Source: Drosophila pseudoobscura (Eukaryota; Arthropoda; Insecta; Diptera; Drosophilidae). From it: 64,000 nt of DNA. Positions 19,966 through 32,316 of this stretch are shown in pieces. The stretch's first letter is position 1. Every line of letters begins with the position of its first letter. A program made the translations under genes and the position numbers. The DNA lies in contig NC_046679.1 in the NCBI RefSeq assembly GCF_009870125.1, positions 12,276,001 through 12,340,000 of the forward strand, read 5' to 3'. The notes below the pieces were generated by a model. The model made no database searches. It saw only the letters and a program-made list of their open reading frames with translations, and was not told the origin of the DNA.

Positions 19966-22900
19966 GTTTTTTGACAAATTAAATGCGTTTTAAGCAGCAA
20001 AAAAACCAAAACAAAGAACGGGTAGGACCGTTGGTGGGATACTCGGAAAATCCACTAGCGCGTTTCAAAAAGGCAGTAATGCGTTCGCTCTGTGGTGGCA
20101 CCAAATTCACCGCTGATGTTTTTTGTGGCTGCGGATCAGAACGTAACCGCTCGTTATTTTTTGAAAATAAACAGAACAGAAATTTGTTTCATCTGGTTTC
20201 AAGCTTAAGCTATTATAGTCTCTGAAAGCGAGGCGTCAAATAAGAGTTACAGGCGGACAGACAGTCAAAGCTATAAAGACTCGGGTTTTACCGCTTTTTT
20301 AAATATCTAATAATTAAATATTCAAATTTATCTTTTGTAAGTCTGAAATTTGTTAAATGAATACCTTTTTTTTATATTTTGTCTAATGCCCTGCGCTTTT
20401 GGTGCGGACTCGTACTTTGCCAATCTTTTTTAAGCAGAGCCCATCGATTTTGAGTGGAATGTGCTTTTGGTTACCGTCTTGCTGCAAAGAGATCTACGAT
20501 ATAGGGTAGATACATTCGAGTGTAACGTCTTTAGGATATACATACATATATACAGTATACAACGAAAACGTACCAACAGAATTTGATGCAAGATCTCCCA
20601 TGAACTAAAAATTCTAATTCTAAATTCTGGTACAACTACGTTGGTGGTTCTACATACATACATACATACACACATATGTTCATAAGTTGGTTGCCAAGGC
20701 GCGTAATGGGGGCGATTTATAAGGCTGACAAAACCAAAACAAAGAACTATCAATATCAAAGGCTCTTATCTAGACACGAGAATTAGTTCTTGAAGCGTTA
20801 TTAATTTAAATTGATAATGTCTACACTACGCGGACGTACTTATGTACATGTAAGTATGTATGTAACTTTCGAGCATTCTGACTTTTGTATTCCGATTTCT
20901 GATAACAGACAACGCTGATCATACATAGTGAGCATGCGAGGGAAAGAGAGCCCGCTACGTGAGAGAGAGCTAGACAAACACAGAGTGCCGCGCTATATCG
21001 CGCTTTACTTGCTTCTCCGAATGCCAAATTTAAAAGCAAGAAAACGCTGGCACTGACCAGACGTTTGGGATTCGTGTGATCGGCAACATACTCAGGAAAA
21101 CAAGTTCTAAATTTATCTCACATACTCTGGGGACTCTGGTGTCTTTGGCATTAAAACAATTTTCGGAGCTGTGAAGGTAAGCGAATCAAAAACCAGAAAG
21201 CACAAACACAATTCAAACAATGTAGTGCCAGACAGGCCAATATTATTTGCGATCGAGTTCAAGGTGATCTTGACTTGGAAAGAAAGTGCTACTGCAGGGA
21301 GAGTGCTTCCGTCTGTGTGTGTGCGTGTGTCTCGTTGGGGGTAAAAAACGAAGAACAGAGTCCAAGCCAAGCACGTGTCCGTAGAAATCGGGCAGTTTTC
21401 ATGGAAATTGACTGCATTTTCTCCATTGCAAGGCCCCCGGCACGTGATATACTAGTAACTGCTGCTAGGCGGGAGTGGGAGCGCCTGTCATGGGACCCAT
21501 TGTGTAAACGCTGCGCCGCTCCCACCTGCCCAGCCAGAGATACCTGCTACCGTAGCTTTGTCTCTGTCTCTGTCTCTGGCCGCGAGTATCTCTCCGTTAC
21601 GCACAGACGTCAGGGCCGCTGCACGAGTGTGAGTGTTATTTTGCGCGTGTGTGTATGGGTGGGTCATGCTCGCCGCTCCAGAGGCGTTACGGAGAGTCGA
21701 GTTTTGAGTTTTATGCAATCGCGTATCATGTGATCTGCTGTCGTTCTGCAGTGTTCAGTGGAAAATCTTCCACAGAACTGAACTTAAACAGCACTCAAGT
21801 AGTACTCAAACTCAATAATTCCGATCCATAAATTCCTTTTAATTATGATTTATGATCTCGTTTCCACAAGCACTCCGATCAATCAATCAAACTGGCTGAT
21901 TAGCCCCCGCCATGCAGCTGTTTATGAATGGGGAAAATCTGAACTGGTCGAGAAATCTAGAAAGCCTAGATTTTCAAGTATTTAGTATACGGCGTCTGGG
22001 GAATTAAGGCACTCGAGTCGCAGATCTCCAATTGCGTAACTTCAGCGTGCTTATCAGCGAATGGGCGGAGCACTGCACTCGGAATCGTGTTGAATGGGGG
22101 GGTTCCAAAGCCTTTGCCAATTCACCCTTTGCTTATCATTCGCACTGGTCAGAGGGCTCTGGAGCTGGGGCTGAAGCACTTTGAGGAAAGTCAATTGCTG
22201 TATCGGCAATTGTCGTTAATAAACGATGAGATGAGTGTGTGCCAGGCCTGTTCTGGGGTCTGGGGGTGGCCTGGTTGTCTGCCTTGTACGATCGCCTGTT
22301 AATTGCCGCAACACCACGGGAATGACAAAGCGTAGTGGAAAATGGGGAAAAAATTCTCATAAAATCGGGCACAGCAATATTGTTCAATAAAAGTTGAAGT
22401 AATTCGAATTAACAACAAATAGAACGTAGCCCAAACGTTTCAAGACCAAGAGAGCTCCGATAGAAACACAAAGAGCGAGAAATAGAGAGAGAGAAACAAA
22501 CAAAACAGAATAAAAAACTCAACGAAACTTTAGTGGTAGCGATATTAACGGTGCCAGCCCAGACATGGGCGTGCACTGTGACGGGGGTTGCCGGCGCTCT
22601 GCCTTCCGCCCGCCGATGTGTGATTAAGGCTCGCTCTTCCCCACATCTTGCGTGTGTATGCAGGACCAACAACTACAACATAGGGAAAAGCACTCGACAC
22701 CTACATTTGTATACCGCCTCACACCAACACCAACACCCACACACACACACGCACAAACATCACGAAAATGACCAACGAAAAGCTAACGCCAAAAGCAACG
22801 TCGCATTCGATTGCTGTTTTGAAGTTGAACTGGTTTACAGTTACTCGTAGTACTCTGGGCCCGCGCCTTGGTCCGTGCTGTGCGTGTGTTCGGTATTATT

Positions 22901-24075
22901 AACGAGAGTGCGCTCATCAAATTTATTCAACCACGTTTGCGAGGCGAGTTTCAATTGAACGCGAATGCCACATATCATTAATTGGTTTTGAAAAGGAAAA
23001 ACATCGTAGGTTTTCATAATTTCATTAAATGTATTTATGTACATATGTACATACATCAGACAGTGTGTGGTAGTGAGGAATTTGTTGTATGTACTGAAGT
23101 ACACTCATAGTCATGCTTATAGCGATATCATTATCGCTGAGTTAACAACAATGGTTGCCACTGTATAGGTTCGTGTCCGAGCTAAGGGAGTGCCACGCAA
23201 ACCTCAAAGATTGCAAACCAGCGATCTCTTCCAGGAACACATAAATATTTCAAGATTTGTTGTTACATATTGCGAAAACAGGAAACATACAATTAAACTT
23301 TACTAGAGATTCTGTGTAATCGAAGCCACAATCTTTATACATCCTTCGCAAACAAAACAAATATCTTTCATTCTGATACCTCCAACGGTTCAAAGCCAAA
23401 TTCTACATTCCACTTTTTGTTCCATTAAATTTATGAAGGTTATAAACTAATTGAATGGCTCGAAGTTCCCTGCCTTTCTGCTGGCTCCCTAGGGAATTGT
23501 AAATTTAACTGGGATCCGCGGCATATTGGTTAGTCTGTTAGTCTATACGGATTTTCCCACCGCTTCTGTTCGGGCACACGCCAATCGGTCATTTATAAGG
23601 CCATAAAAAATGAACATCAATAGCCCATATTCGTATGTGCATTATAAATAATTAACTAGAGCTGTTAGAACTGGAATATTCATATCATTGCTATTTTTAG
23701 CAAGTGGGCAACAATGAATGTCGCCTTGGACAGTACGAAAAGCTAGTACGAAAAGAGCCATCAAACAAGCAATTATCATTGGTCTAAGTATGACTGTATA
23801 CTGCGGCTGAGTTTCAAGTGTTTGGCTGATAAACCGTTCTCAAGATACATATACATATGTGCCGGCATGGCACTGTCCAAAACAGCAAGCATCAGCAGCA
23901 ACAGGCGAGAGGGACAACAGTGCAACAGGGCAGCTAGTGGATTGGGTGGAGCACTTGATATCCACAGTTCGCGCGGAAATATGAACCGGCTACTGTCTGA
24001 CTGCCGGCTGCCTCAGAAGTCTGCCACGTGATTGATCGATGGAAACCACCGAGCTGGTTCTCGTGCTAATTTTGA
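19966..24075. other. Non-coding part of the left duplication unit
   Basis: No protein-coding gene is recognised. A diverged mini-me tail (ttatagtctctgaaagcg ... gcggacagacagtc) lies at about 20210-20265. A good splice-donor context, gctgtgaag|gtaagcg, at about 21171-21181 might end a non-coding exon. Two E-box/M-box-like sites occur: cacgtg at 21441-21446 and TCATGTGA at 21726-21733; a third, cacgtg, lies at 24025-24030. All are upstream of Vha100-2 and could serve distant non-coding first exons of that gene. Confidence 0.4.
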
Positions 24076-25183
24076 CTGGTGGCAGCAAGGTAAAGGCGAG
24101 CAACAAAATTAAAGCCCAGACCAGTCGCATTGTCTCCAGCTTCGAGGCAGGTGGCTGCCAAAGCGGGTCAACCTATCATTGGCACGGCCTCGGCCGATCA
24201 CACAGCCTGTATTTGGGGAATAGAGAGCGCCCGTTGCCTGCTGCAGTATCAGGGGCACGCCGGGTCCGTGAACTCCATCAAATTCAATCAGAATCGGGAC
24301 CTCGTGCTGACTGGAAGTGGCGATGGAACAGCTCACATTTGGCAAGCGGCCGTCAATTGGGAGGTGCCCAAGTAAGTAATCGACAAATAAGCGTGAAACG
24401 TTGACATCATCCTTTCCTTCTGTTTTTCTCAACAGAAAAGGCCACTCGTCCGAGGAGGAACTCGACGATAGCGATGAGCAGGTTGAGGACCGAGATCGCG
24501 TCGACACCTTACGCACTCCACTCTGCGAGTTTACCGGGCCGGGTGGCCACCTTTCCGTGGTGGTGGCTGCCGACTGGCTGTCCAGCATGGATCAGATCAT
24601 CACCGGCAGCTGGGACCGCACCGCCATATTGTGGGACGTGGAGACGAGTCAGCCACTACAGCCATTGACGGGACACGATCACGAGCTCACTCACGTCTCG
24701 GCTCATCCCACCCAGCGCCTGGTGGTGACCGCCTCGCGCGATACTACATTTCGTTTGTGGGATTTCAGGGATCCCATACCAGCAGTCTCCGTCTTCCAGG
24801 GACACACAGAGACCGTCACATCCAGCGTCTTTGCTCGGGACGATAAGGTGGTCTCCGGATCCGACGATCGCACCGTCAAGGTTTGGGAGCTGCGCAACAT
24901 GCGCTCGGCCTTGGCCACCATACGCACCGACTCGTCCGTCAACCGCCTGGCCGTTTCCACCGGAGGAATCATCGCAATACCCCACGACAACCGCCAGATT
25001 CGCCTGTTCGATTTGAATGGACAGCGCGTGGCCCGATTACCGCGCACCAGCCGCCAGGGGCATCGACGCATGGTGTCGTCGGTGGTCTGGGCAGAGGAGC
25101 CACTGCTGAATTGTGATTTGTTCTCGTGCGGCTTCGATCGGCGCGTCTTCGGTTGGTCCATCGTGCTGCCGAAGGACAACTGA
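24076..25183 (+). pseudogene. Truncated duplicate of the WDR37 homologue
   Basis: This copy lacks exon 1 and the 5' part of exon 2. A 59-bp deletion at about 24152, which is not a multiple of three, shifts the remaining exon-2 frame. The second intron and the whole last exon (24436-25183, seven-blade C-terminus) are otherwise intact and almost identical to 18220-18967, so the open frame there is a young relic and not evidence of function. An internal ATG could in principle give a C-terminal fragment, but no promoter is apparent. Confidence 0.9.
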
Positions 25184-25744
25184 AAGTGACTCAAAAATTG
25201 AGCCGCAGTCATACGGCCCAAAGAAGAGAAAACTATGATCTAAAATAACCGCTTTAAGAACCCGAATATCTCTCGAACAAATCATCCGCGCTTCGTTGTC
25301 TAGATCTAGATTCGGGGCTCGTTCTTATGTGTAACCATAATCATAGATCCAGTATTATACATACAAACATTGTTCTAAGTGTTTTAGAGTCGCATGCAAA
25401 TTTGTCGCCCTCTGAGTGTAACTAACTTTGCTTTTATGCCAAATAGTCGTGGTTATTATACATACATATTCGAATTCTCATAGTTCCTGCAAACCCCGGA
25501 TGTAGAACAGAGATGGGACTGGACTGGACTGGGATATGGGAGCGGGGCGGAGAACTTCCAACTATATTATCTGTGTTTATTATCATAATGCGAAATATAA
25601 CTTACTCTAGTGTGTGTCTAAGGCATGGGCTTAACGTTGATGTTACAGGTAGAACAATTCAAATAAACGTAATCAAATGCCCGAATTAATCGCTGGGTGT
25701 ATTATAACTTTGGAATAAAAACAAGGGTCCGCTTCCAGTGGCTC

Positions 25745-26181
25745 TCACAGGTGGGCGAACTTTAGCACCAGCAGGCCAATGAGTATGCCCAACTCCAATA
25801 TGATTATAAGTATCAGTATAATCTTGTTGTACAGGACTTCGCGGCCGAGCTTGCGAATGATGACGCGAGACTTGGACAGATCCTGGTCGGCATCTTCCAG
25901 GCGACGCGTGGTGCGGAGCAAAGACTCGCGTTGCTCTCCCAGCTCGCCGAGCACCTGTAGATGTAGCATTGAGCATTATCTAAATAGCAGGGAACTCATT
26001 GAACATATTTTTTTGCACCGACCTCCGCCCCCATATTCTCAGTTTCTATTGCAATCTGGTTGGAGCGCTGAATGCTGTCGCCCGTACGCTGCAGGATATC
26101 GTAAGTGTTCGCAGCCAGCTGCTGCTGGCGCTGCTCGTGGTCGCTGCCGCTGGGCAGCTGGCTGTAGCCGGCGTATGACAT
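25745..26181 (-). CDS. Vti1b-like SNARE, copy 2
   Basis: Exons (minus strand) 26181-26023 and 25954-25745. The protein, intron and at least 3.8 kb of upstream DNA appear identical to copy 1 (19529-19965), so both copies should be equally competent for expression if the duplication is real. The encoded 122-residue Qb-SNARE is described under copy 1. Its convergent neighbour here is the truncated WDR37-like relic. Confidence 0.85.
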
Positions 26182-29100
26182 GTTTTTTGACAAATTAAAT
26201 GCGTTTTAAGCAGCAAAAAAACCAAAACAAAGAACGGGTAGGACCGTTGGTGGGATACTCGGAAAATCCACTAGCGCGTTTCAAAAAGGCAGTAATGCGT
26301 TCGCTCTGTGGTGGCACCAAATTCACCGCTGATGTTTTTTGTGGCTGCGGATCAGAACGTAACCGCTCGTTATTTTTTGAAAATAAACAGAACAGAAATT
26401 TGTTTCATCTGGTTTCAAGCTTAAGCTATTATAGTCTCTGAAAGCGAGGCGTCAAATAAGAGTTACAGGCGGACAGACAGTCAAAGCTATAAAGACTCGG
26501 GTTTTACCGCTTTTTTAAATATCTAATAATTAAATATTCAAATTTATCTTTTGTAAGTCTGAAATTTGTTAAATGAATACCTTTTTTTTATATTTTGTCT
26601 AATGCCCTGCGCTTTTGGTGCGGACTCGTACTTTGCCAATCTTTTTTAAGCAGAGCCCATCGATTTTGAGTGGAATGTGCTTTTGGTTACCGTCTTGCTG
26701 CAAAGAGATCTACGATATAGGGTAGATACATTCGAGTGTAACGTCTTTAGGATATACATACATATATACAGTATACAACGAAAACGTACCAACAGAATTT
26801 GATGCAAGATCTCCCATGAACTAAAAATTCTAATTCTAAATTCTGGTACAACTACGTTGGTGGTTCTACATACATACATACATACACACATATGTTCATA
26901 AGTTGGTTGCCAAGGCGCGTAATGGGGGCGATTTATAAGGCTGACAAAACCAAAACAAAGAACTATCAATATCAAAGGCTCTTATCTAGACACGAGAATT
27001 AGTTCTTGAAGCGTTATTAATTTAAATTGATAATGTCTACACTACGCGGACGTACTTATGTACATGTAAGTATGTATGTAACTTTCGAGCATTCTGACTT
27101 TTGTATTCCGATTTCTGATAACAGACAACGCTGATCATACATAGTGAGCATGCGAGGGAAAGAGAGCCCGCTACGTGAGAGAGAGCTAGACAAACACAGA
27201 GTGCCGCGCTATATCGCGCTTTACTTGCTTCTCCGAATGCCAAATTTAAAAGCAAGAAAACGCTGGCACTGACCAGACGTTTGGGATTCGTGTGATCGGC
27301 AACATACTCAGGAAAACAAGTTCTAAATTTATCTCACATACTCTGGGGACTCTGGTGTCTTTGGCATTAAAACAATTTTCGGAGCTGTGAAGGTAAGCGA
27401 ATCAAAAACCAGAAAGCACAAACACAATTCAAACAATGTAGTGCCAGACAGGCCAATATTATTTGCGATCGAGTTCAAGGTGATCTTGACTTGGAAAGAA
27501 AGTGCTACTGCAGGGAGAGTGCTTCCGTCTGTGTGTGTGCGTGTGTCTCGTTGGGGGTAAAAAACGAAGAACAGAGTCCAAGCCAAGCACGTGTCCGTAG
27601 AAATCGGGCAGTTTTCATGGAAATTGACTGCATTTTCTCCATTGCAAGGCCCCCGGCACGTGATATACTAGTAACTGCTGCTAGGCGGGAGTGGGAGCGC
27701 CTGTCATGGGACCCATTGTGTAAACGCTGCGCCGCTCCCACCTGCCCAGCCAGAGATACCTGCTACCGTAGCTTTGTCTCTGTCTCTGTCTCTGGCCGCG
27801 AGTATCTCTCCGTTACGCACAGACGTCAGGGCCGCTGCACGAGTGTGAGTGTTATTTTGCGCGTGTGTGTATGGGTGGGTCATGCTCGCCGCTCCAGAGG
27901 CGTTACGGAGAGTCGAGTTTTGAGTTTTATGCAATCGCGTATCATGTGATCTGCTGTCGTTCTGCAGTGTTCAGTGGAAAATCTTCCACAGAACTGAACT
28001 TAAACAGCACTCAAGTAGTACTCAAACTCAATAATTCCGATCCATAAATTCCTTTTAATTATGATTTATGATCTCGTTTCCACAAGCACTCCGATCAATC
28101 AATCAAACTGGCTGATTAGCCCCCGCCATGCAGCTGTTTATGAATGGGGAAAATCTGAACTGGTCGAGAAATCTAGAAAGCCTAGATTTTCAAGTATTTA
28201 GTATACGGCGTCTGGGGAATTAAGGCACTCGAGTCGCAGATCTCCAATTGCGTAACTTCAGCGTGCTTATCAGCGAATGGGCGGAGCACTGCACTCGGAA
28301 TCGTGTTGAATGGGGGGGTTCCAAAGCCTTTGCCAATTCACCCTTTGCTTATCATTCGCACTGGTCAGAGGGCTCTGGAGCTGGGGCTGAAGCACTTTGA
28401 GGAAAGTCAATTGCTGTATCGGCAATTGTCGTTAATAAACGATGAGATGAGTGTGTGCCAGGCCTGTTCTGGGGTCTGGGGGTGGCCTGGTTGTCTGCCT
28501 TGTACGATCGCCTGTTAATTGCCGCAACACCACGGGAATGACAAAGCGTAGTGGAAAATGGGGAAAAAATTCTCATAAAATCGGGCACAGCAATATTGTT
28601 CAATAAAAGTTGAAGTAATTCGAATTAACAACAAATAGAACGTAGCCCAAACGTTTCAAGACCAAGAGAGCTCCGATAGAAACACAAAGAGCGAGAAATA
28701 GAGAGAGAGAAACAAACAAAACAGAATAAAAAACTCAACGAAACTTTAGTGGTAGCGATATTAACGGTGCCAGCCCAGACATGGGCGTGCACTGTGACGG
28801 GGGTTGCCGGCGCTCTGCCTTCCGCCCGCCGATGTGTGATTAAGGCTCGCTCTTCCCCACATCTTGCGTGTGTATGCAGGACCAACAACTACAACATAGG
28901 GAAAAGCACTCGACACCTACATTTGTATACCGCCTCACACCAACACCAACACCCACACACACACACGCACAAACATCACGAAAATGACCAACGAAAAGCT
29001 AACGCCAAAAGCAACGTCGCATTCGATTGCTGTTTTGAAGTTGAACTGGTTTACAGTTACTCGTAGTACTCTGGGCCCGCGCCTTGGTCCGTGCTGTGCG

Positions 29101-30287
29101 TGTGTTCGGTATTATTAACGAGAGTGCGCTCATCAAATTTATTCAACCACGTTTGCGAGGCGAGTTTCAATTGAACGCGAATGCCACATATCATTAATTG
29201 GTTTTGAAAAGGAAAAACATCGTAGGTTTTCATAATTTCATTAAATGTATTTATGTACATATGTACATACATCAGACAGTGTGTGGTAGTGAGGAATTTG
29301 TTGTATGTACTGAAGTACACTCATAGTCATGCTTATAGCGATATCATTATCGCTGAGTTAACAACAATGGTTGCCACTGTATAGGTTCGTGTCCGAGCTA
29401 AGGGAGTGCCACGCAAACCTCAAAGATTGCAAACCAGCGATCTCTTCCAGGAACACATAAATATTTCAAGATTTGTTGTTACATATTGCGAAAACAGGAA
29501 ACATACAATTAAACTTTACTAGAGATTCTGTGTAATCGAAGCCACAATCTTTATACATCCTTCGCAAACAAAACAAATATCTTTCATTCTGATACCTCCA
29601 ACGGTTCAAAGCCAAATTCTACATTCCACTTTTTGTTCCATTAAATTTATGAAGGTTATAAACTAATTGAATGGCTCGAAGTTCCCTGCCTTTCTGCTGG
29701 CTCCCTAGGGAATTGTAAATTTAACTGGGATCCGCGGCATATTGGTTAGTCTGTTAGTCTATACGGATTTTCCCACCGCTTCTGTTCGGGCACACGCCAA
29801 TCGGTCATTTATAAGGCCATAAAAAATGAACATCAATAGCCCATATTCGTATGTGCATTATAAATAATTAACTAGAGCTGTTAGAACTGGAATATTCATA
29901 TCATTGCTATTTTTAGCAAGTGGGCAACAATGAATGTCGCCTTGGACAGTACGAAAAGCTAGTACGAAAAGAGCCATCAAACAAGCAATTATCATTGGTC
30001 TAAGTATGACTGTATACTGCGGCTGAGTTTCAAGTGTTTGGCTGATAAACCGTTCTCAAGATACATATATATGCCGGCATGGCACTGTCCAAAACAGCAA
30101 GCATCAGCAGCAACAGGCGAGAGGGGCAACAGTGGCAGCGACTGGATTGGGTGGATTGGGTGGAGCACTTGATATCCACAGTTCGCGCGGAAATATGAAC
30201 CGGCTACTGTCTGACTGCCGGCTGCCTCAGAAGTCTGCCACGTGATTGATCGATGGAAACCACCGAGCTGGTTCTCGTGCTAGTTTT

Positions 30288-32316
30288 GGCTGGTTTTCGT
30301 TGCAATGCAGCCCCTCCTCCGTGGGCCAGCTTTACACATTCTTTTTCTGGCGTCTGGCCAAGGAGTCATCGCCCATTCTAGGGTGCTGCTGCCCATTATG
30401 TCCATGGCAAATTTACAAATTATTCGAGCACCGTTTCTCTATATATAGTAGTACATCATCGTACGTTTTATCTACCGCAAAAAAGCAAAAGCTAATTCTA
30501 TCCTGGGTCCGGGGCCCATTAATGCTCGATAATGTGCGGCGTCAGCGTCGACTTTGACGTCTCCGTGTCGTTGACTGCTTGGACCGATGATGTCACAGAA
30601 AGCCTTGATGTCTGTGTGTACACACTGTCCAAAAGCTGTCGCCCTACTCGGGACCAGGACTGGGACCGGGACCGCGACCCGACCCCTGCCCAACCCCCAG
30701 GGCGTCACTGTTGTTTCGACCTAATCAAATCAGAAACATTAATTACTTGCATTATCCGAGTTCCACCGATTTTGGGAGAACTCTACTCAACTGTAGTGTT
30801 TACATATGGTCTGGCAGCTCTTGATTAAACGACTATTGTAATTATCAGTAATTTGGGCAACATATTCAGATCTCCCGCATATTTTCAGTGGGTTTTACGT
30901 GCCGCAGCTGTCTCGCAAGTGGGTTTATGGGTGGGTTGGGGCGGGTACTGCATTTGGGGCCAACAAAGCGATAAGAATTGTTTTCTTGGGCTGTAAACAA
31001 TATTGCATCGGCTCTTCAAATAACTGAAGCAGCAGATTGCTACGAAATATACGATGCAATATACGAATTTGACCTTGTAGAGCTTCATACACATGTGAAT
31101 GAATATATGAAATTTTAGGGTCAAGATCGGAGTAGATAATAAGTTCTGACCGCTTGGATTCAAGGAAACAATATAAGAATTTACTTCTAAATTAGTTACA
31201 GAAACATACATATGTACGTAATGGCGCGGTCTGTGAGGCTAGTCATCAATAAACAAAGAATTTTAGAAGCAAGTTCCATAATCTAAATTATTGCTCATAA
31301 ATTAGTCGTTTCTACGAACTGGAACGCGAATTCGTGTACTTATACATACATATGTACTATGTGTAATTTATATTAGATGAAATATAAATTCCATATTATA
31401 TCCTTATCCATATGGTTTTTGGTGACCATTCTATAACGGGTTTCAATCTGAATTGTAGCAAGTGTTTCGGTTAAACGTTGGTCCCTCATGTCCACAGAAA
31501 TTCTTTTGGTAAAGAGGGGCTTTGTACATCAACGAATTCTCAAGGTTTGAGGCTATCAACTAGTACATATTTCAAATTTGCAAAGAGCTGCCGATATGGG
31601 ATCAAAATATCTTGCAACTACCATAGGAACTATTGATATCTTAGGGTATTGAAAGCATCGGTTCCTTTCTAACAACACACTACTTTTTTGGGCTGTGTAC
31701 CTGTCCTTCAAACTACTCGTAAGACCGAAAGTCTGGTACATTTTCGTACTACCTATGGTATTGTGAGTTACGTGGTTTTTGGGCTATAATTGCTTTAGAA
31801 CGTGACTCGACGTCGCAATTTGTTATTCCGTCAGGGCTTAAGGAAAACAGATTTGCAAACGAAATGCTTAGAGCTTCTTCGATTCTCAGGTCTCCCGCAT
31901 GACATTCGGCAAAGTCAGAGTGCCGGCAGCCAGCTGGAGCTCAAAATAGAGTAATTGCTTTTCCATAAAACAAAGGAAACGAAAGGAAAGACAAATAAAT
32001 AGAATCTTCGGCAGAGCAAATCAACAAAATTTGTTCATAAACATATGTACCAGTCGTCGCTTATTACGTATATGAGGGGGTCTTCGCTTTTCAATTCCCA
32101 TCCACATCTACATTTTGTATGGCCAGCTGCTTATTGTATGCCCCTCCGAAATGGGGCAGACAAAGAATCAGCCCGTCACTAGAGCAGGCGGCGACGTCTT
32201 CGATTCTCTTATTCGTATGCTTTATTTTAATTGCATGTCTACGGAATGCTTTACTAATCTCTCGCCTCTCCCCTCCGATCTCTCGCTCTCTGCAGGGAAC
32301 GTAAGAAGTCGCCAAG
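30288..32316 (+). other. Upstream region and 5' UTR intron of Vha100-2
   Basis: No coding gene recognised. A TATA-like ctatatatag (30438-30447) is followed by a possible start region. A clear acceptor, tctctgcag, at about 32287-32295 lies 21 bp before the Vha100-2 ATG, so this gene has a 5' UTR intron whose first exon is upstream, here or in the duplicated block. Confidence 0.5.

Larger units (their letters stand above)
17801..24075 (+). repeat. Tandem segmental duplication, left unit
   Basis: A unit of about 6.27 kb runs from within exon 2 of the WDR37 gene through the Vti1b-like gene and about 4 kb of upstream DNA. It is repeated head to tail at 24076-30287 (offset 6,216 bp after a 59-bp deletion in the right unit). 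The junction and both outer borders share the 5-mer ctggt, so the duplication point carries microhomology. Sequence and all conceptual ORFs appear identical between 18347 and about 23847. Substitutions and small indels are confined to the first ~550 bp and the last ~230 bp. Confidence 0.93.
24076..30287 (+). repeat. Tandem segmental duplication, right unit
   Basis: Second copy of the 17801-24075 unit. It begins at ctggtggcagcaagg (from within the WDR37 gene's exon 2) and ends near ctagttttggctggt at about 30287, where unique DNA resumes. Relative to the left unit it has a 59-bp deletion about 75 bp in, scattered substitutions up to 24562, then apparent identity until about 30063, then small indels. 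Because the right end joins the unique flank, the right-end sequence here is the ancestral one. Confidence 0.93.

Noticed and set aside
22533-22850. 105-aa ORF in the duplicated non-coding block (also at 28749-29066)
   Set aside because: Low-complexity His/Thr end from a CA microsatellite, no domain. Identity between the copies reflects the duplication, not selection.
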